61,190 nt of DNA from Clostridiales bacterium (lineage in GTDB: Bacteria > Bacillota > Clostridia > Lachnospirales > Lachnospiraceae). Positions 9,120 to 20,385 of this stretch are shown one piece after another. Made by a program: the position numbers and the translations under genes. The notes under the pieces were generated by a model, which was given only the letters and a program-made list of their open reading frames with translations, was not told the origin of the DNA and ran no database searches. Position 1 is the first letter of the stretch; each line of letters starts with the position of its first letter. The DNA lies in assembly GCA_022778745.1 (NCBI GenBank), contig JALFSR010000043.1, positions 1 through 61,190 of the forward strand, read 5' to 3'.

Positions 9120-10057
9120 TATTCCTCTTCATCTCTTCTTGATAAATTTTTTTGCACACGATTATATAATTCTCTTGCAGCATTATATCCCATCTTCTTT
9201 TGTCTGTAGTTAACAGCAGCAGATTCTACAATAATCGCAAGGTTACGTCCTGGACGAATTGGAATCTGGTGGCATACAACTTTATTTCCTAAAAACTCTG
9301 TATACTGTTCCTCCAATCCAAATCGGTCATACTCTTTATTTCTATCCCAATCTTCCAATTTGATTACCATATCAATCGACTGTGTATTTTTTACACTTTC
9401 TACACCGAATAATGTCTTAACATCAATAATACCGATACCTCGCAGTTCAATAAAATGTCTTGTAATTCCAGGCGCAGTTCCAACTAATGTATCATCACTT
9501 ACTTTTCTGATCTCTACAACATCATCGGATACAAGACGATGTCCTCTCTTAATAAGCTCAAGCGCTGCCTCACTCTTTCCGATTCCACTTTCGCCCATAA
9601 TCAAAACGCCTTCTCCATATACATCTACTAATACTCCATGAATTGAAATCGTAGGAGCAAGTTCTACATTCAGCCAACGAATTGTCTCTGCCATCAAATC
9701 GGATGTTGTCTGAGAGGAAATCAAAATCGGCACACCGTTTTTCACCGCAATATCGACAAGTTTCTTCTCTGGTTCGTGACTTCGGCTAAAAATAATACAT
9801 GGAATCTCATGAGTAACAAGACGCTCCCATGTCGCATAACGTTCTTCTTCCGTCAAGCTTTCCATATATCCAATTTCTACATTACCAATAACTTGTACAC
9901 GATCATGCGCAAATGCTTCATAAAAACCTGTCAGTTGCAACGCTGGACGATTAACATCTGGTGTTAAAATTTTAATTTTATCTGTATTAATTTGATTTGT
10001 TAAATTTTTTAAATTTAGCTTGTTTGCTAATGCTGTAATTGATACTCCTTTACTCAT
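9119..10057 (-). CDS. hprK: HPr kinase/phosphorylase
   Basis: GVLVDVYGEGVLIMGESGIGKSEAALELIKRGHRLVSDDVVEI; IELRGIGIIDVKTLFG. Confidence 0.96.
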   Translation of the reverse strand: MSKGVSITALANKLNLKNLTNQINTDKIKILTPDVNRPALQLTGFYEAFAHDRVQVIGNVEIGYMESLTEEERYATWERLVTHEIPCIIFSRSHEPEKKLVDIAVKNGVPILISSQTTSDLMAETIRWLNVELAPTISIHGVLVDVYGEGVLIMGESGIGKSEAALELIKRGHRLVSDDVVEIRKVSDDTLVGTAPGITRHFIELRGIGIIDVKTLFGVESVKNTQSIDMVIKLEDWDRNKEYDRFGLEEQYTEFLGNKVVCHQIPIRPGRNLAIIVESAAVNYRQKKMGYNAARELYNRVQKNLSRRDEEE

Positions 10058-10223
10058 AGTATCCTCCTTTAAAAAGTATTATAATAAAGTAAATAACAAC
10101 TATCTACCTATTTAATGTTCTGTTGAAATGAAAAATAGCTTATTCTACGTTCACAATTTACTTTATAAAAGTATATTTTTTATTTTAACAGGCGAATGAG
10201 TTTCTGTAAAGAGCTATTATGAA

Positions 10224-12077
10224 TTATTCTGTGTGAAAAAAACGAAAAACTTCATTTGCTGCAGCTTTCGTCATTCCTTCCACACATAAAAGTTCTTCTA
10301 AAGAAGCTATTTTAATCTTCTCTAAATCGCCAAAATGTTTCATAAGAGTTCTTCTTCGCTTTGGTCCAATTCCAGGAATATCATCCAAAACCGAATGCAG
10401 CACTGCTTTTCCTCTTAAACTTCTATGATATTCAATCGCAAAGCGATGCGCTTCATCTTGAATTCTTGTAATTAGATGAAATCCCTCGCTATGTGTATCT
10501 ATTGGAATTTCTTGATTATGAAAATACAGTCCTCTTGTACGATGGTGATCATCTTTTACCATACCACACACTGGAATATTTAATTCCAACTCTTCTAATA
10601 CTTCTAATGCAACATTTACCTGTCCTTTTCCGCCGTCCATCATAATCAAATCTGGGAATTTCGTAAAGCTTCCTGCCTGCTTTCTTTGATGTATTTCTTC
10701 TAAACCATGTGAAAATCGCCTTGTCAGAACTTCACGCATCGAAGCATAGTCGTCTGGACCTTTTACAGACTGAATACGAAACTTTCTGTAATCGTTTCGT
10801 CTTGGTTTTCCATCCTCATAAACAACCATAGAACCGACAGATTCCAGTCCATTTGTATTAGAAATATCATATGCTTCGACACGCCGAATTTTTTCCACTC
10901 CAATCCACTGTTCAATCTGCTCCAATGCCCCCATTGTGCGCTGTTCTTCCCGCTGGATTTTTTCTCGGTCTTGTTCCAATACCATCTGTGCATTTTTTTT
11001 AGCTAATTCAATAAGATGTTCTTTTTCACCTTTTTTCGGAATCAGAATGCTGACTTTTTTTCCTCGTTTTTCTGTCAGCCATTCCATAATCAACTCTTTT
11101 TCTTCTATTTCTTCCTGTAAAAGAATTTCTTTTGGGATAAATGGCGTTCCTGCATAAAATTGCTTAATAAAACTTGTCAATATTTGTACATAAGAATCAT
11201 CCGATGCCACACGCAGATGAAAATGTTCTCTTCCGATCATTTTTCCATCTCGCATAAAAAACACTTGAACAACTGCTTCTTCTCCACTCAATGCCATCGC
11301 AATAATATCCTGATCTTCCATGGAACGATTTGTCAGTTTTTGCTTTTGTGCAATCATCTGCACACTTTTTATTAAGTCTCGATAATATGCCGCTTCCTCA
11401 AACTCCATTTGCTCTGAAGCACGATACATATTTTGTTCTAAAAACTTTTTTACCCCGTCATATTTTCCATTAAGAAATTGAATAACCTGATCTATTTGCT
11501 GACGATATTGTTCTGGTGTCGTATAGCCCTGACACGGAGCAAGACAACGCTTCATATGATAATTTAAGCATGGTCTTCCCTTTCCTTCTTCTTTTGGAAG
11601 ATTTTTAGAACAAGTACGAATACGGAATATTCGATAAATTAAATCCAATGTATCTTTTACCGCTGCGGAACTTGGATATGGTCCAAAATAATGTGTTTTA
11701 TCTTTTTTCATTTCATGTGCCATCATCACTCTTGGATAGGTTTCATTGACCGTAACACGAATATACGGATATCCTTTTCCATCTTTGAGCATCGTATTGT
11801 AACGCGGACGATGTTCTTTAATTAAATTACATTCTAATACAAGTGCCTCAACCTCAGAATCTGTAATAATATATTCAAACCACGCAATATTAGAAACCAT
11901 TTCTTTAATTTTTGATGTTTTATTTCGATTACTTTGAAAATATTGACGCACTCGATTTTTTAATTTTACTGCTTTTCCAATATAAATAATTTCTCCAAGT
12001 GCATTATGCATTAAATATACACCTGGTTTTTCTGGAAGTTTTTTTAATTCTTCCTGAATATTAAATACTGCATCCAT
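10224..12077 (-). CDS. uvrC: Excinuclease ABC subunit C
   Basis: [54 protein letters not shown]; internal Met start with GGAG-like RBS preferred (ORF runs to 12134). Confidence 0.96.
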   Translation of the reverse strand: MDAVFNIQEELKKLPEKPGVYLMHNALGEIIYIGKAVKLKNRVRQYFQSNRNKTSKIKEMVSNIAWFEYIITDSEVEALVLECNLIKEHRPRYNTMLKDGKGYPYIRVTVNETYPRVMMAHEMKKDKTHYFGPYPSSAAVKDTLDLIYRIFRIRTCSKNLPKEEGKGRPCLNYHMKRCLAPCQGYTTPEQYRQQIDQVIQFLNGKYDGVKKFLEQNMYRASEQMEFEEAAYYRDLIKSVQMIAQKQKLTNRSMEDQDIIAMALSGEEAVVQVFFMRDGKMIGREHFHLRVASDDSYVQILTSFIKQFYAGTPFIPKEILLQEEIEEKELIMEWLTEKRGKKVSILIPKKGEKEHLIELAKKNAQMVLEQDREKIQREEQRTMGALEQIEQWIGVEKIRRVEAYDISNTNGLESVGSMVVYEDGKPRRNDYRKFRIQSVKGPDDYASMREVLTRRFSHGLEEIHQRKQAGSFTKFPDLIMMDGGKGQVNVALEVLEELELNIPVCGMVKDDHHRTRGLYFHNQEIPIDTHSEGFHLITRIQDEAHRFAIEYHRSLRGKAVLHSVLDDIPGIGPKRRRTLMKHFGDLEKIKIASLEELLCVEGMTKAAANEVFRFFHTE

Positions 12078-12177
12078 TCCTTTCTCCCTTTTATTTTTCA
12101 TAGAACAAGACGAAATACAATACGTGGTTCGCATGTAACGTCAAGCATTTTCATTTACTTTGTACTTTTATATCAAT

Positions 12178-12355
12178 GATACCAGAAGCAAAAGGTCATG
12201 CGTTTCATGCTTGCATGAAAAAGCATGATTTTGGAACCCGCAAAACATGAGAAAGTAGCTCGATTAGGGTGAATTTCGAATGTTTCTAGGATTGCGAGAA
12301 CACATAGTGCAGAGCAATCCGTAGGTATCATGGGGTCAAACTATCTTTTGACCCC
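12178..12355. repeat. Interspersed structured repeat, copy A
   Basis: tgataccagaagcaaaaggtcatgcgtttcatgcttgcatgaaa...ggattgcgagaacacatag...gtaggtatcatggggtcaaactatcttttgacccc; strongly matches 60901-61053. Confidence 0.85.
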
Positions 12356-12370
12356 AACATCATATCAATT

Positions 12371-12416
12371 AAAAATGCATCTAAACAGCTTTTAAAAACT
12401 ATTATAGATGCATTTT
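12371..12416 (-). terminator. Terminator downstream of ftsH (possibly bidirectional)
   Basis: aaatgcatcta ... tagatgcattttttc. Confidence 0.75.
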
Positions 12417-12461
12417 TTCTTTTTAATCAGCCAAATTTTCTCATTGTTTTTTAAAAGTAAC

Positions 12462-14456
12462 TTAGTGTTCTTCGTCCAGAAAATCAGTCTTTTCCAATAA
12501 CACTTCTTCAGCCTTTTCAGATGAGGAATCGACTTGATCTTCTGACTGATCTGCACTGTCTTCTTGCTGCTTCTTATGCATCTGCTCCTGCTCATTTCTT
12601 GCTTCATGGAAAATATTCATAAATTCTTTTCCAGTAATCGTTTCCTGCTCAATCAAAAATGCAGCAATTCGATCCATAACCATTCGGTTTTCCTTTAACA
12701 AATCCTTTGCCTTCTCATACGCTTCTTTTAGCATACGCATTACTTCCTGGTCAATCTCGGCAGCTGTCACATCGGCACAATTTAATACTCGTCTTCCGTC
12801 TAAATATTGATTTTCTATAGATTCTAATGCAATCAGTCCAAATTTATCAGACATACCATACATCGTAATCATTGTTCGCGCATAGTTTGTTGCCTGTTCA
12901 ATATCGTTGGATGCTCCCGTCGTTACATTTCCAAATACAAGTTCCTCTGCCGCACGGCCTCCGAGCGCTGATACAATCATCGCCTCAATCTCGCTCTTTG
13001 TATTTAAAAATTTTTCTTCTTCTGGAGTATGCATTACATATCCTAATGCCCCCATTGTACGAGGTACAATTGTAATTTTCTGCACTGGTTCTGTATCTTT
13101 TTGCAGTGCACTAATCAGCGCATGACCAACTTCATGGTACGATACAATACGACGCTCTTCCTGACTCATAATTCGGTCTTTCTTCTCTTTACCGACAAGA
13201 ACAACTTCAACTGCTTCTAATAAATCACTTTGACGAACAACACTTCGTCCTTGCTTTACTGCATTAATCGCAGCTTCATTGATCATATTGGCAAGATCTG
13301 AACCGACTGCTCCACTTGTTGCAAGAGCAATTGCCTCCAAATCAACTGTTTCATCCATGTGTACATCTTTTGAATGTACTTTTAAAATATTGACACGACC
13401 TCTTAAATCAGGCTTATCAACGATAATACGGCGATCAAAACGACCTGGACGAAGCAGCGCCTTATCCAAAATCTCTGGTCTGTTTGTCGCTGCAAGTACA
13501 AGGACACCTTTCGATGCATCAAAACCATCCATTTCTGACAATAACTGATTCAGTGTCTGCTCTCGCTCATCATTGCCGCCGCCAAATCGACTGTCACGGC
13601 TTTTACCAATCGCATCAATTTCATCGATAAAAATAATACATGGCGCATTTTGCTGTGCCTGTTTAAACAGATCTCTTACTCGAGATGCTCCGACACCGAC
13701 AAACATCTCTACAAAGTCCGATCCCGATAATGAGAAAAATGGTACATTTGCTTCTCCTGCTACTGCTTTTGCAAGCAATGTTTTACCTGTTCCAGGAGGT
13801 CCCACAAGCAAGGCTCCTTTTGGCAGCTTTGCGCCAATTACTGCATATTTGTGAGGATTATGCAAGAAATCTACAATTTCAGTTAAAGACTCTTTCGCTT
13901 CATCTTGTCCTGCGACATCTTTAAATGTCACACCAGTCTCTTTTTGAATATAAACTTTTGCATTGCTTTTTCCGACGCCCATAACGCCGCCTCCGCCGCT
14001 GCCTCCCATCATCTTTCGTATCATAAATCCCATCAGCAGCCATATGATAACAAATGGAAGTATATACATCAAAATCAATTCCAGAAATCCAGAATCATTT
14101 TCCCCTCCAATAAATACAACATTCGCTTTATGCAAACGTTCTACCAAATTTTCATCTGGCAAATATGGAGTATAATAGCGAACTAATCCTCCATCTTTTA
14201 ATTTTATGACAATACGGCTGCCATTTTGGACTAATACTTCTTTTACATTACCACTATCTAGTTGTGTTAGAAATTCATTGTATGAAATCTTTTTCGTCGT
14301 TTTACTTGAGATAAAACGATTCAATCCCATAATTACTAAAAATGTAATGATTCCTACAATTACAAGTGCGATAATAACTTGAGAATTTTTTGGCGTTTTC
14401 TGTCCGTTATTATTATTATTGTTGTTTTGATTTTGGTTCTCCACTTCTTCCTCCAT
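12462..14456 (-). CDS. ftsH: ATP-dependent zinc metalloprotease FtsH
   Basis: [46 protein letters not shown]; zinc motif HEVGH. Confidence 0.97.
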   Translation of the reverse strand: MEEEVENQNQNNNNNNNGQKTPKNSQVIIALVIVGIITFLVIMGLNRFISSKTTKKISYNEFLTQLDSGNVKEVLVQNGSRIVIKLKDGGLVRYYTPYLPDENLVERLHKANVVFIGGENDSGFLELILMYILPFVIIWLLMGFMIRKMMGGSGGGGVMGVGKSNAKVYIQKETGVTFKDVAGQDEAKESLTEIVDFLHNPHKYAVIGAKLPKGALLVGPPGTGKTLLAKAVAGEANVPFFSLSGSDFVEMFVGVGASRVRDLFKQAQQNAPCIIFIDEIDAIGKSRDSRFGGGNDEREQTLNQLLSEMDGFDASKGVLVLAATNRPEILDKALLRPGRFDRRIIVDKPDLRGRVNILKVHSKDVHMDETVDLEAIALATSGAVGSDLANMINEAAINAVKQGRSVVRQSDLLEAVEVVLVGKEKKDRIMSQEERRIVSYHEVGHALISALQKDTEPVQKITIVPRTMGALGYVMHTPEEEKFLNTKSEIEAMIVSALGGRAAEELVFGNVTTGASNDIEQATNYARTMITMYGMSDKFGLIALESIENQYLDGRRVLNCADVTAAEIDQEVMRMLKEAYEKAKDLLKENRMVMDRIAAFLIEQETITGKEFMNIFHEARNEQEQMHKKQQEDSADQSEDQVDSSSEKAEEVLLEKTDFLDEEH

Positions 14457-14669
14457 CTCTTATGACAATAAAGCGGTCTTTTTAGGCCGCTTTTCTTTTA
14501 CTTTTGAAGTAAACACATATTGTCTGCTCCATCAACTATTCATTATAAAGATAGTTATTATAAAAATCAAGAGATTCCTTTATCTTTTTCCTCTGTGATT
14601 GTGAAAATTCTGTTGCTAATATAAAACGGACATTTCAAATTTGCTTTGCAGCTTCTTTTCGCTCTATAT

Positions 14670-16028
14670 TCAACTTCTCATCTCAATACGAGGCCCGCCA
14701 GTCTTTTCGATATAATCTCTTGTAATCGTTACTCTTCCAATTGAATCATCTTTTGGAATCTCATACATAATATCGAGCATAAATTCTTCAATAATTGCCC
14801 GCAATGCTCTTGCTCCAGTATCTTTTTTCAATGCCTTCTCTGCAATCGCTTCCAATGCTTCCTCATCAAAACGCAGATCCACCTCGTCCAATGCTAATAA
14901 TTTTTGATATTGTTTTAAAATCGCATTTCTTGGCTCTTTTAATACTTTTACAAGCATATCTTTATCCAGTGCATCTAATGTAAAAATAATCGGAAGACGT
15001 CCAATAAATTCTGGAATCATACCAAACGCACGCAGATCTTCGACTTCTACTTGGCGAAGCAGATTTTTATCATTATTGTATTTATCTTTTAAATCTGCCT
15101 GGAATCCCATCGAAGATTTTTTATTCAGACGTTCCTTAATGATTGATTCTAAATCAGGGAATGCGCCTCCGCAAATAAATAAAATATTTTTTGTATTAAT
15201 TGTTTCTAAAGGAACCATTGCATTTTTGCTATTTGCTCCAACTGGCACTTCAATCTGTGCTCCTTCTAATAACTTTAACAATCCCTGTTGCACTGACTCA
15301 CCACTTACATCACGATTTGTCGTGTTGCGTTTTTTTGCCAGCTTATCAATCTCATCAATAAAAATAATTCCTCTCTCTGCTTTTTCTACATCATTATCAG
15401 CTGCTGCCAACAATTTTGAAACAACACTCTCAATATCATCTCCGATATATCCTGCCTCTGTCAGAGAAGTTGCATCTGCAATCGCAAGCGGTACATCTAA
15501 CAGTTTTGCAAGTGTCTTCACTAAATAAGTCTTTCCACTTCCTGTCGGTCCAATCATTAACATATTCGATTTTTCAATTTCAATATCATCCATATTGTCT
15601 GCTGCAATTCGCTTATAATGATTATAAACTCCTACTGAAATTACTTTTTTTGCATAATCCTGTCCTACAATAAACTCATTTAATTGCGCATTAATTTTAT
15701 GAGGGGCAGGAATAGATTTTATATCGAACACTGCCTGTTTTACTTCTTTTTCTGATTTTTTCTTCTTTACCCGCTGTCTTTGAGGAATTTTATTTAATAC
15801 ATCATCCATATTTATATTTGTAGGAGGTATCATTGTCATCATATTTCCATATGGAAGTGTGCCATTTCCCATCTGATCAAATGTTCGCTGCATACAATCA
15901 TTACATACACATATATCGGCACCTGGTATTTTAATCATCTTTCCTGCTTTGCTCTCTGGTCTTCGGCATATATAGCAAATATTTTGATATTCTTCTTGAT
16001 TCGTATCTTTATTTGTTGTATCTGACAT
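14670..16028 (-). CDS. clpX: ATP-dependent Clp protease ATP-binding subunit ClpX
   Basis: N-term C4 zinc finger CYICRRPESKAGKMIKIPGADICVCNDC; GPTGSGKTYLVKTLAKLLDVPLAIADATSLTEAGYIGDDIES. Confidence 0.93.
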   Translation of the reverse strand: MSDTTNKDTNQEEYQNICYICRRPESKAGKMIKIPGADICVCNDCMQRTFDQMGNGTLPYGNMMTMIPPTNINMDDVLNKIPQRQRVKKKKSEKEVKQAVFDIKSIPAPHKINAQLNEFIVGQDYAKKVISVGVYNHYKRIAADNMDDIEIEKSNMLMIGPTGSGKTYLVKTLAKLLDVPLAIADATSLTEAGYIGDDIESVVSKLLAAADNDVEKAERGIIFIDEIDKLAKKRNTTNRDVSGESVQQGLLKLLEGAQIEVPVGANSKNAMVPLETINTKNILFICGGAFPDLESIIKERLNKKSSMGFQADLKDKYNNDKNLLRQVEVEDLRAFGMIPEFIGRLPIIFTLDALDKDMLVKVLKEPRNAILKQYQKLLALDEVDLRFDEEALEAIAEKALKKDTGARALRAIIEEFMLDIMYEIPKDDSIGRVTITRDYIEKTGGPRIEMRS

Positions 16029-16243
16029 AATTTTCCTTTCTCATTTTAACTACTGTTTTGCTGTGTATATTACAGAACAGATATTCATAATCTGTTTCAC
16101 TGTTTCTTTCACTCGCTCTGCGTTTATTATACGGGAAAATAACTGAATAAACAAGTAAATATTTTATAAAAAGAGGAACTGTAATGTCAAATCATACAGT
16201 TCCTCTCAGATTTCATGTTCAATTAATGTCTTTATACAGTGCA

Positions 16244-16405
16244 CTATTCTTTTCTTTTCCTTTCTACTAAATTCATATAAGATGTTCTCTCATCTTCACT
16301 GATGAATCCATACCCACTAAACTTGTTGATTAGCGATATCGCCTTTTCCACCTCGTCTCTCGAGAATTCCGGCTGCGTCTTAATATAAGCTTCTAGTAAC
16401 GACAT
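16244..16405 (-). CDS. Small uncharacterised protein (53 aa)
   Basis: Strong RBS (aaggaggtgggcct ATG) before MSLLEAYIKTQPEFSRDEVEKAISLINKFSGYGFISEDERTSYMNLVERKRKE. Confidence 0.6.
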   Translation of the reverse strand: MSLLEAYIKTQPEFSRDEVEKAISLINKFSGYGFISEDERTSYMNLVERKRKE

Positions 16406-16454
16406 AGGCCCACCTCCTTCTATAATATACTGTGTATACAACGAAAATTACTAT

Positions 16455-16562
16455 TTATGATACCAAAATCAAATGATCATACACATACAAAACCATATGA
16501 CTTTAGAAACCTCAAAATACTTTTAATTCTAACACCATATTACAGCAACTAGTAGGAATGAG
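16455..16562. repeat. Decayed copy of the interspersed repeat (copy D)
   Basis: tgataccaaaatcaaatgatcat ... aacaccatattacagcaactagtaggaatgag aligns loosely to both ends of copies A/B. Confidence 0.4.
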
Positions 16563-16791
16563 ATTGTCCTTCTCTCCTGTTTAATAGCATTATATCCTAT
16601 TTTCAAGCGTTTGAACAGTGAACATTATACACTTTTTTTAAATTTTATAACAAAATTATATTTTTTCTATTGAAATCTGCAAAATTTACCACTATAATAA
16701 TGATATATGACTTTTTACATTATGTATTTTTTTACCTCACAATCTTGCCAGGACTATGTCAGAATTAATTCACGGATAAAGGAGGAATATT

Positions 16792-17019
16792 ATGTCTGAT
16801 ATTTTTGATGTTTCTATTGGACTTCGTAAAATGATGAAGTCTCGTAAATTAACAATTTCTAAGCTTTCTGATCAGTCAAACATTCCTGAAGATACGATTA
16901 AATCAATCCGAAGCGGAAAAACAAAAAATCCAGGTATTCAGACAATAATTCGCTTAGCAGACTCTTTAGACTGCAGCATCGATGAACTTATTGGACATCA
17001 TTCTGGCCATTCTAATTAA
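16792..17019 (+). CDS. XRE-family HTH regulator (75 aa)
   Basis: aaaggaggaatatt ATG; GLRKMMKSRKLTISKLSDQSNIPEDTIKSIRSGKTKNPGIQTIIRLADSLDCSIDELIG. Confidence 0.85.
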   Translation: MSDIFDVSIGLRKMMKSRKLTISKLSDQSNIPEDTIKSIRSGKTKNPGIQTIIRLADSLDCSIDELIGHHSGHSN

Positions 17020-17107
17020 TCTATATATCACATATTCAACTGTATAATGATCTTTGTACATCATACATCATACTGCCAGAAGAGATTTGGCAAAAAATTT
17101 TTATAAA

Positions 17108-17178
17108 AAGACCACAGCTTTGGTGATCTTCATCATCAGATAAAACTAGATCACATAAAACTGTGGTTTCTTTATTTT
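17108..17178 (+). terminator. Terminator downstream of XRE gene
   Basis: agaccacag...aaaactgtggtttctttattttt. Confidence 0.65.
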
Positions 17179-17288
17179 TAATAATTATTCTATAAAGCAC
17201 TGCTTCTTGATTAATTCGCTTCGCTGTGCAGTTCCTTTATAACTCATATTTATTTTTAGTCATCATATAATCTGTTTTACAAGCAGTC

Positions 17289-18902
17289 TTATTTTTGCTC
17301 GCCTTGCGCAATGCTTTCTTTTGATGCTAATGTAACGGATATTTTCTTTTCTTCAAAGCCCTTTCCGCTTGGATGCTGAACTGTCAGCTCTACTGTCTCT
17401 CCAGCTTCATAATAACCTAACTCAGAAGTCAGATCATTTCTTCCATTGACTGCATTTCCATTTACAGCAGTAATAATATCATAAATACTTAAACCAGACT
17501 GATGTGCAGGAGAACCTTCCGTAATCTGCTGAATAGAAGCTCCCTTTGGATAATTATTCTTTTGAACATATTCATCTGGAATATCAACTACAGCAACGCC
17601 AAGATAACCTCTCTTTTCTTCTGCCACTTGTACTCTTACTTCCTGATTCATTAATTTTGTAATAATTTCTTCTGCAGAACTGATTGGGATTGCATATCCA
17701 ATTCCTTCTACTTCTTCTGCACTATATTTTGCAGAATTAATACCAATTAATTCACCATTTGTATTAAATAATCCGCCACCACTGTTGCCAGGATTAATCG
17801 CTGCATCTGTCTGAAGCAACTTTCTTGTATAATTATCAATTGTGACTTCACGGTTTAATGCACTAATATATCCGACTGTAGTAGAAGTACCTTTGCCAAG
17901 TGCATTACCAATTGCAATGACACCATTTCCTTCCATACACGTATCGGAATTACCAATCGTAGCAATTGCAATTGACTTTAATGTATCTTCTGGAATATTT
18001 TGAAGTGGAACTTGAATCACAGCTAAATCCATCGCTTCATCCGTACCTTGTACAACAGCATCTGCAGATGTTCCATCTATAAATTCTACAGAAATATTCT
18101 TAGAAGTTGCACTGTACGTATAGAATTGAAGTCCCTGACTTCCTTCTCCACTGTCTGCTGCCGTTACATGGTTATTTGTAACAATTAACAATGCATCGTC
18201 GGTCTTTCCAATAATTACACCAGAACCATATGCCTGTGATTCTTGTGTCTGTGTCTGAGACTGTCCAGCACCGCCAAAAAACTGCGCAAGTGGATCGTTT
18301 GTATTAATTTTTGCTGTATATTCTAATGTGTTTGTAATCGCAACAATGCTTGGTTTTACTTGTGCGACAATATCAGAAACGTCCAATACTTTTACACCGC
18401 TAGTTGTGCCTAAACTAGATGAATCTGGGGTCTTTGTCAATACAACTTGATTTCCCGCATTCGATTGAGCCATCTGATCTTTTGTAACAAAATTATTCTT
18501 CATGTACTGAATACCAGCGATAACTCCGCCTCCTGCAGCTCCAACTACTAAAAGTCCTGCAGCTGCGATCGCTGCTATTTTTCTCATCTTTTTATGATCC
18601 TTTTTTCTCTTGACTGGCATATTCATAGAAGAAGCTTCCTGATAATATGCATTGTCATTTGCAGTTGATGTACTCTTTGTTTGATCAGCAGTATAATCAT
18701 AAGAATTATTCGATTGATTAGAATAATTTTGTGTCTGATTAGAATAATCTTCTCGTGATACATGTGTATAACGATAGATACTATCCTGATCATTATTTTG
18801 ATCATCATTTATTGCTTCATTATTATAATCATTCTCTTCATTATTGGACTGTGTATTATTCAATTGTTCTCTGTCATTATAATCGTTAAACTGATCTGAC
18901 AT
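17289..18902 (-). CDS. S1C/HtrA-like trypsin-type serine protease with PDZ domain
   Basis: GSGVIIGKTDDALLIVTNNHV; TDAAINPGNSGGGLFNTNGELIGINSAK; PDZ GSPAHQSGLSIYDIITAVNG; one TM segment. Confidence 0.93.
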   Translation of the reverse strand: MSDQFNDYNDREQLNNTQSNNEENDYNNEAINDDQNNDQDSIYRYTHVSREDYSNQTQNYSNQSNNSYDYTADQTKSTSTANDNAYYQEASSMNMPVKRKKDHKKMRKIAAIAAAGLLVVGAAGGGVIAGIQYMKNNFVTKDQMAQSNAGNQVVLTKTPDSSSLGTTSGVKVLDVSDIVAQVKPSIVAITNTLEYTAKINTNDPLAQFFGGAGQSQTQTQESQAYGSGVIIGKTDDALLIVTNNHVTAADSGEGSQGLQFYTYSATSKNISVEFIDGTSADAVVQGTDEAMDLAVIQVPLQNIPEDTLKSIAIATIGNSDTCMEGNGVIAIGNALGKGTSTTVGYISALNREVTIDNYTRKLLQTDAAINPGNSGGGLFNTNGELIGINSAKYSAEEVEGIGYAIPISSAEEIITKLMNQEVRVQVAEEKRGYLGVAVVDIPDEYVQKNNYPKGASIQQITEGSPAHQSGLSIYDIITAVNGNAVNGRNDLTSELGYYEAGETVELTVQHPSGKGFEEKKISVTLASKESIAQGEQK

Positions 18903-19050
18903 ATCAATCCCTCCTACTTTATATAAAAGTTAATCCTTATATTGGATGTTTTTTCTTTTCTATGCCTAAAGTTTAGCAATTATTTGTGATGAAATTGTGT
19001 TTTATTGCGTAAGAAACTTTGAACAAATTATGTGCGTTTTATGTTCATTT

Positions 19051-20079
19051 TTACTTCTTTAATCTAAAATAAAAAAATTTTATCAATAAAATTAGTATTC
19101 CTGCAATTGCAATAATAGCAAGTACCATTATAAACAGGTGACTTGGAATAACCGAATTATGCGTTATTTCCATCTCTTTCTTTATCATTTCCTCTTGCTC
19201 CGCCTGATCTGTCTCAATCGTCGTATTTGTCTGAAATTCCACATCTGTTAATGCTGCTTCATTGTGCATAGGCTGTGATTCGGATGGATTTTGTCCTTTT
19301 GATATACTTTTTGAACTATTGGAATTATAAATAGAATGATCTGATTCCACTGCTAACTCATTCGACCTCGCCATGCCATCGCTGCCAACCTGATCCGCTG
19401 CTATTGATGATTGTTCATAAACAGTAATTGTCTGTGAAGCCGCCTGTGTACTCATGCTCATCGCCTCTGTTTCCTGTGCTGCCAATGTCTTTTCTACAAG
19501 ACTTCCCTGCTCTGTTCCTTCTTCTACTATTACAGGTTTTACTAACACAAAATCAAACTTTGGGAATTGTGACTCCTCTCTTCCAATACACTGTACTACT
19601 CTTGTCGGACTCATTACCCATACTTCCATAAGCTTCCACTGTCCTGATACCATCGCATCAGTCGTAATATATTCTGCTTCATAATTTCCCCTCTGCTTCA
19701 TATTCGGTTCAATAAAAATCTTTTGCGAAGGCTGTGATACACTTTCATAAACTAAGACTGTTATATTCCAATTCATATATTCATCTCTCAGCTGAAGTGT
19801 CATATAAACAGGTGCCTTACAATTCACGCCTGTAGATGCGATTCTTGATTGATCCAAATCCAAAATCTGTTCTATTGTTTTCTGAGGTTCCTCTGGCACA
19901 CTTACATTCGTATCTGCCTGTAGTACACTGATATCATCTATTATTTCTTCTGTCGGTGTTATCTCTTGCTGTGTCTGTATCATTGAAACAGCCTCTTCAC
20001 TCGCTCTTACCGGTCCTCCTATTAAAAATATACCGAAACAACTTCCTATTATAAACCGTTTTATAAAATTACCGCTCAT
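19051..20079 (-). CDS. Uncharacterised secreted/membrane-anchored protein
   Basis: N-terminal signal-like segment and C-terminal TM (LFIMVLAIIAIAGILILLIKFFYF); RBS ggaggaaaaggc before internal ATG. Confidence 0.6.
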   Translation of the reverse strand: MSGNFIKRFIIGSCFGIFLIGGPVRASEEAVSMIQTQQEITPTEEIIDDISVLQADTNVSVPEEPQKTIEQILDLDQSRIASTGVNCKAPVYMTLQLRDEYMNWNITVLVYESVSQPSQKIFIEPNMKQRGNYEAEYITTDAMVSGQWKLMEVWVMSPTRVVQCIGREESQFPKFDFVLVKPVIVEEGTEQGSLVEKTLAAQETEAMSMSTQAASQTITVYEQSSIAADQVGSDGMARSNELAVESDHSIYNSNSSKSISKGQNPSESQPMHNEAALTDVEFQTNTTIETDQAEQEEMIKKEMEITHNSVIPSHLFIMVLAIIAIAGILILLIKFFYFRLKK

Positions 20080-20278
20080 GCCTTTTCCTCCTCTCTTTTC
20101 ACACACTTACGCCATATGTCAGTTTTATTCCATCACATTAACCATATTTTCGTACAAATAATCTATCTTTATTTCTTAATCCTATACTTTCATTGTTTTA
20201 TTTTTCTTTTTTCTTTTAATATACTACACAAACCCAATACTTGCAATAGCAATTTATAAATAAGGAAAAACAACAAAG

Positions 20279-20302
20279 GACCGCCGATAACCGGCGATCC
20301 TT
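20279..20302 (-). terminator. Terminator downstream of pckA
   Basis: minus strand GGATCGCCGGTTATCGGCGGTCCTTTGTTGTTTTT. Confidence 0.75.
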
Positions 20303-20385
20303 CTAAAAGTAATTTCTTGTATTCTTAAGTATTTGTCAGACAACTTTAGTCTGTCTTGTAGCTTATCAGACGATGCATTTATACA

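Noticed and set aside
15076-15528. 150-aa plus-strand ORF opposite clpX
   Set aside because: Antisense shadow of clpX without independent support.
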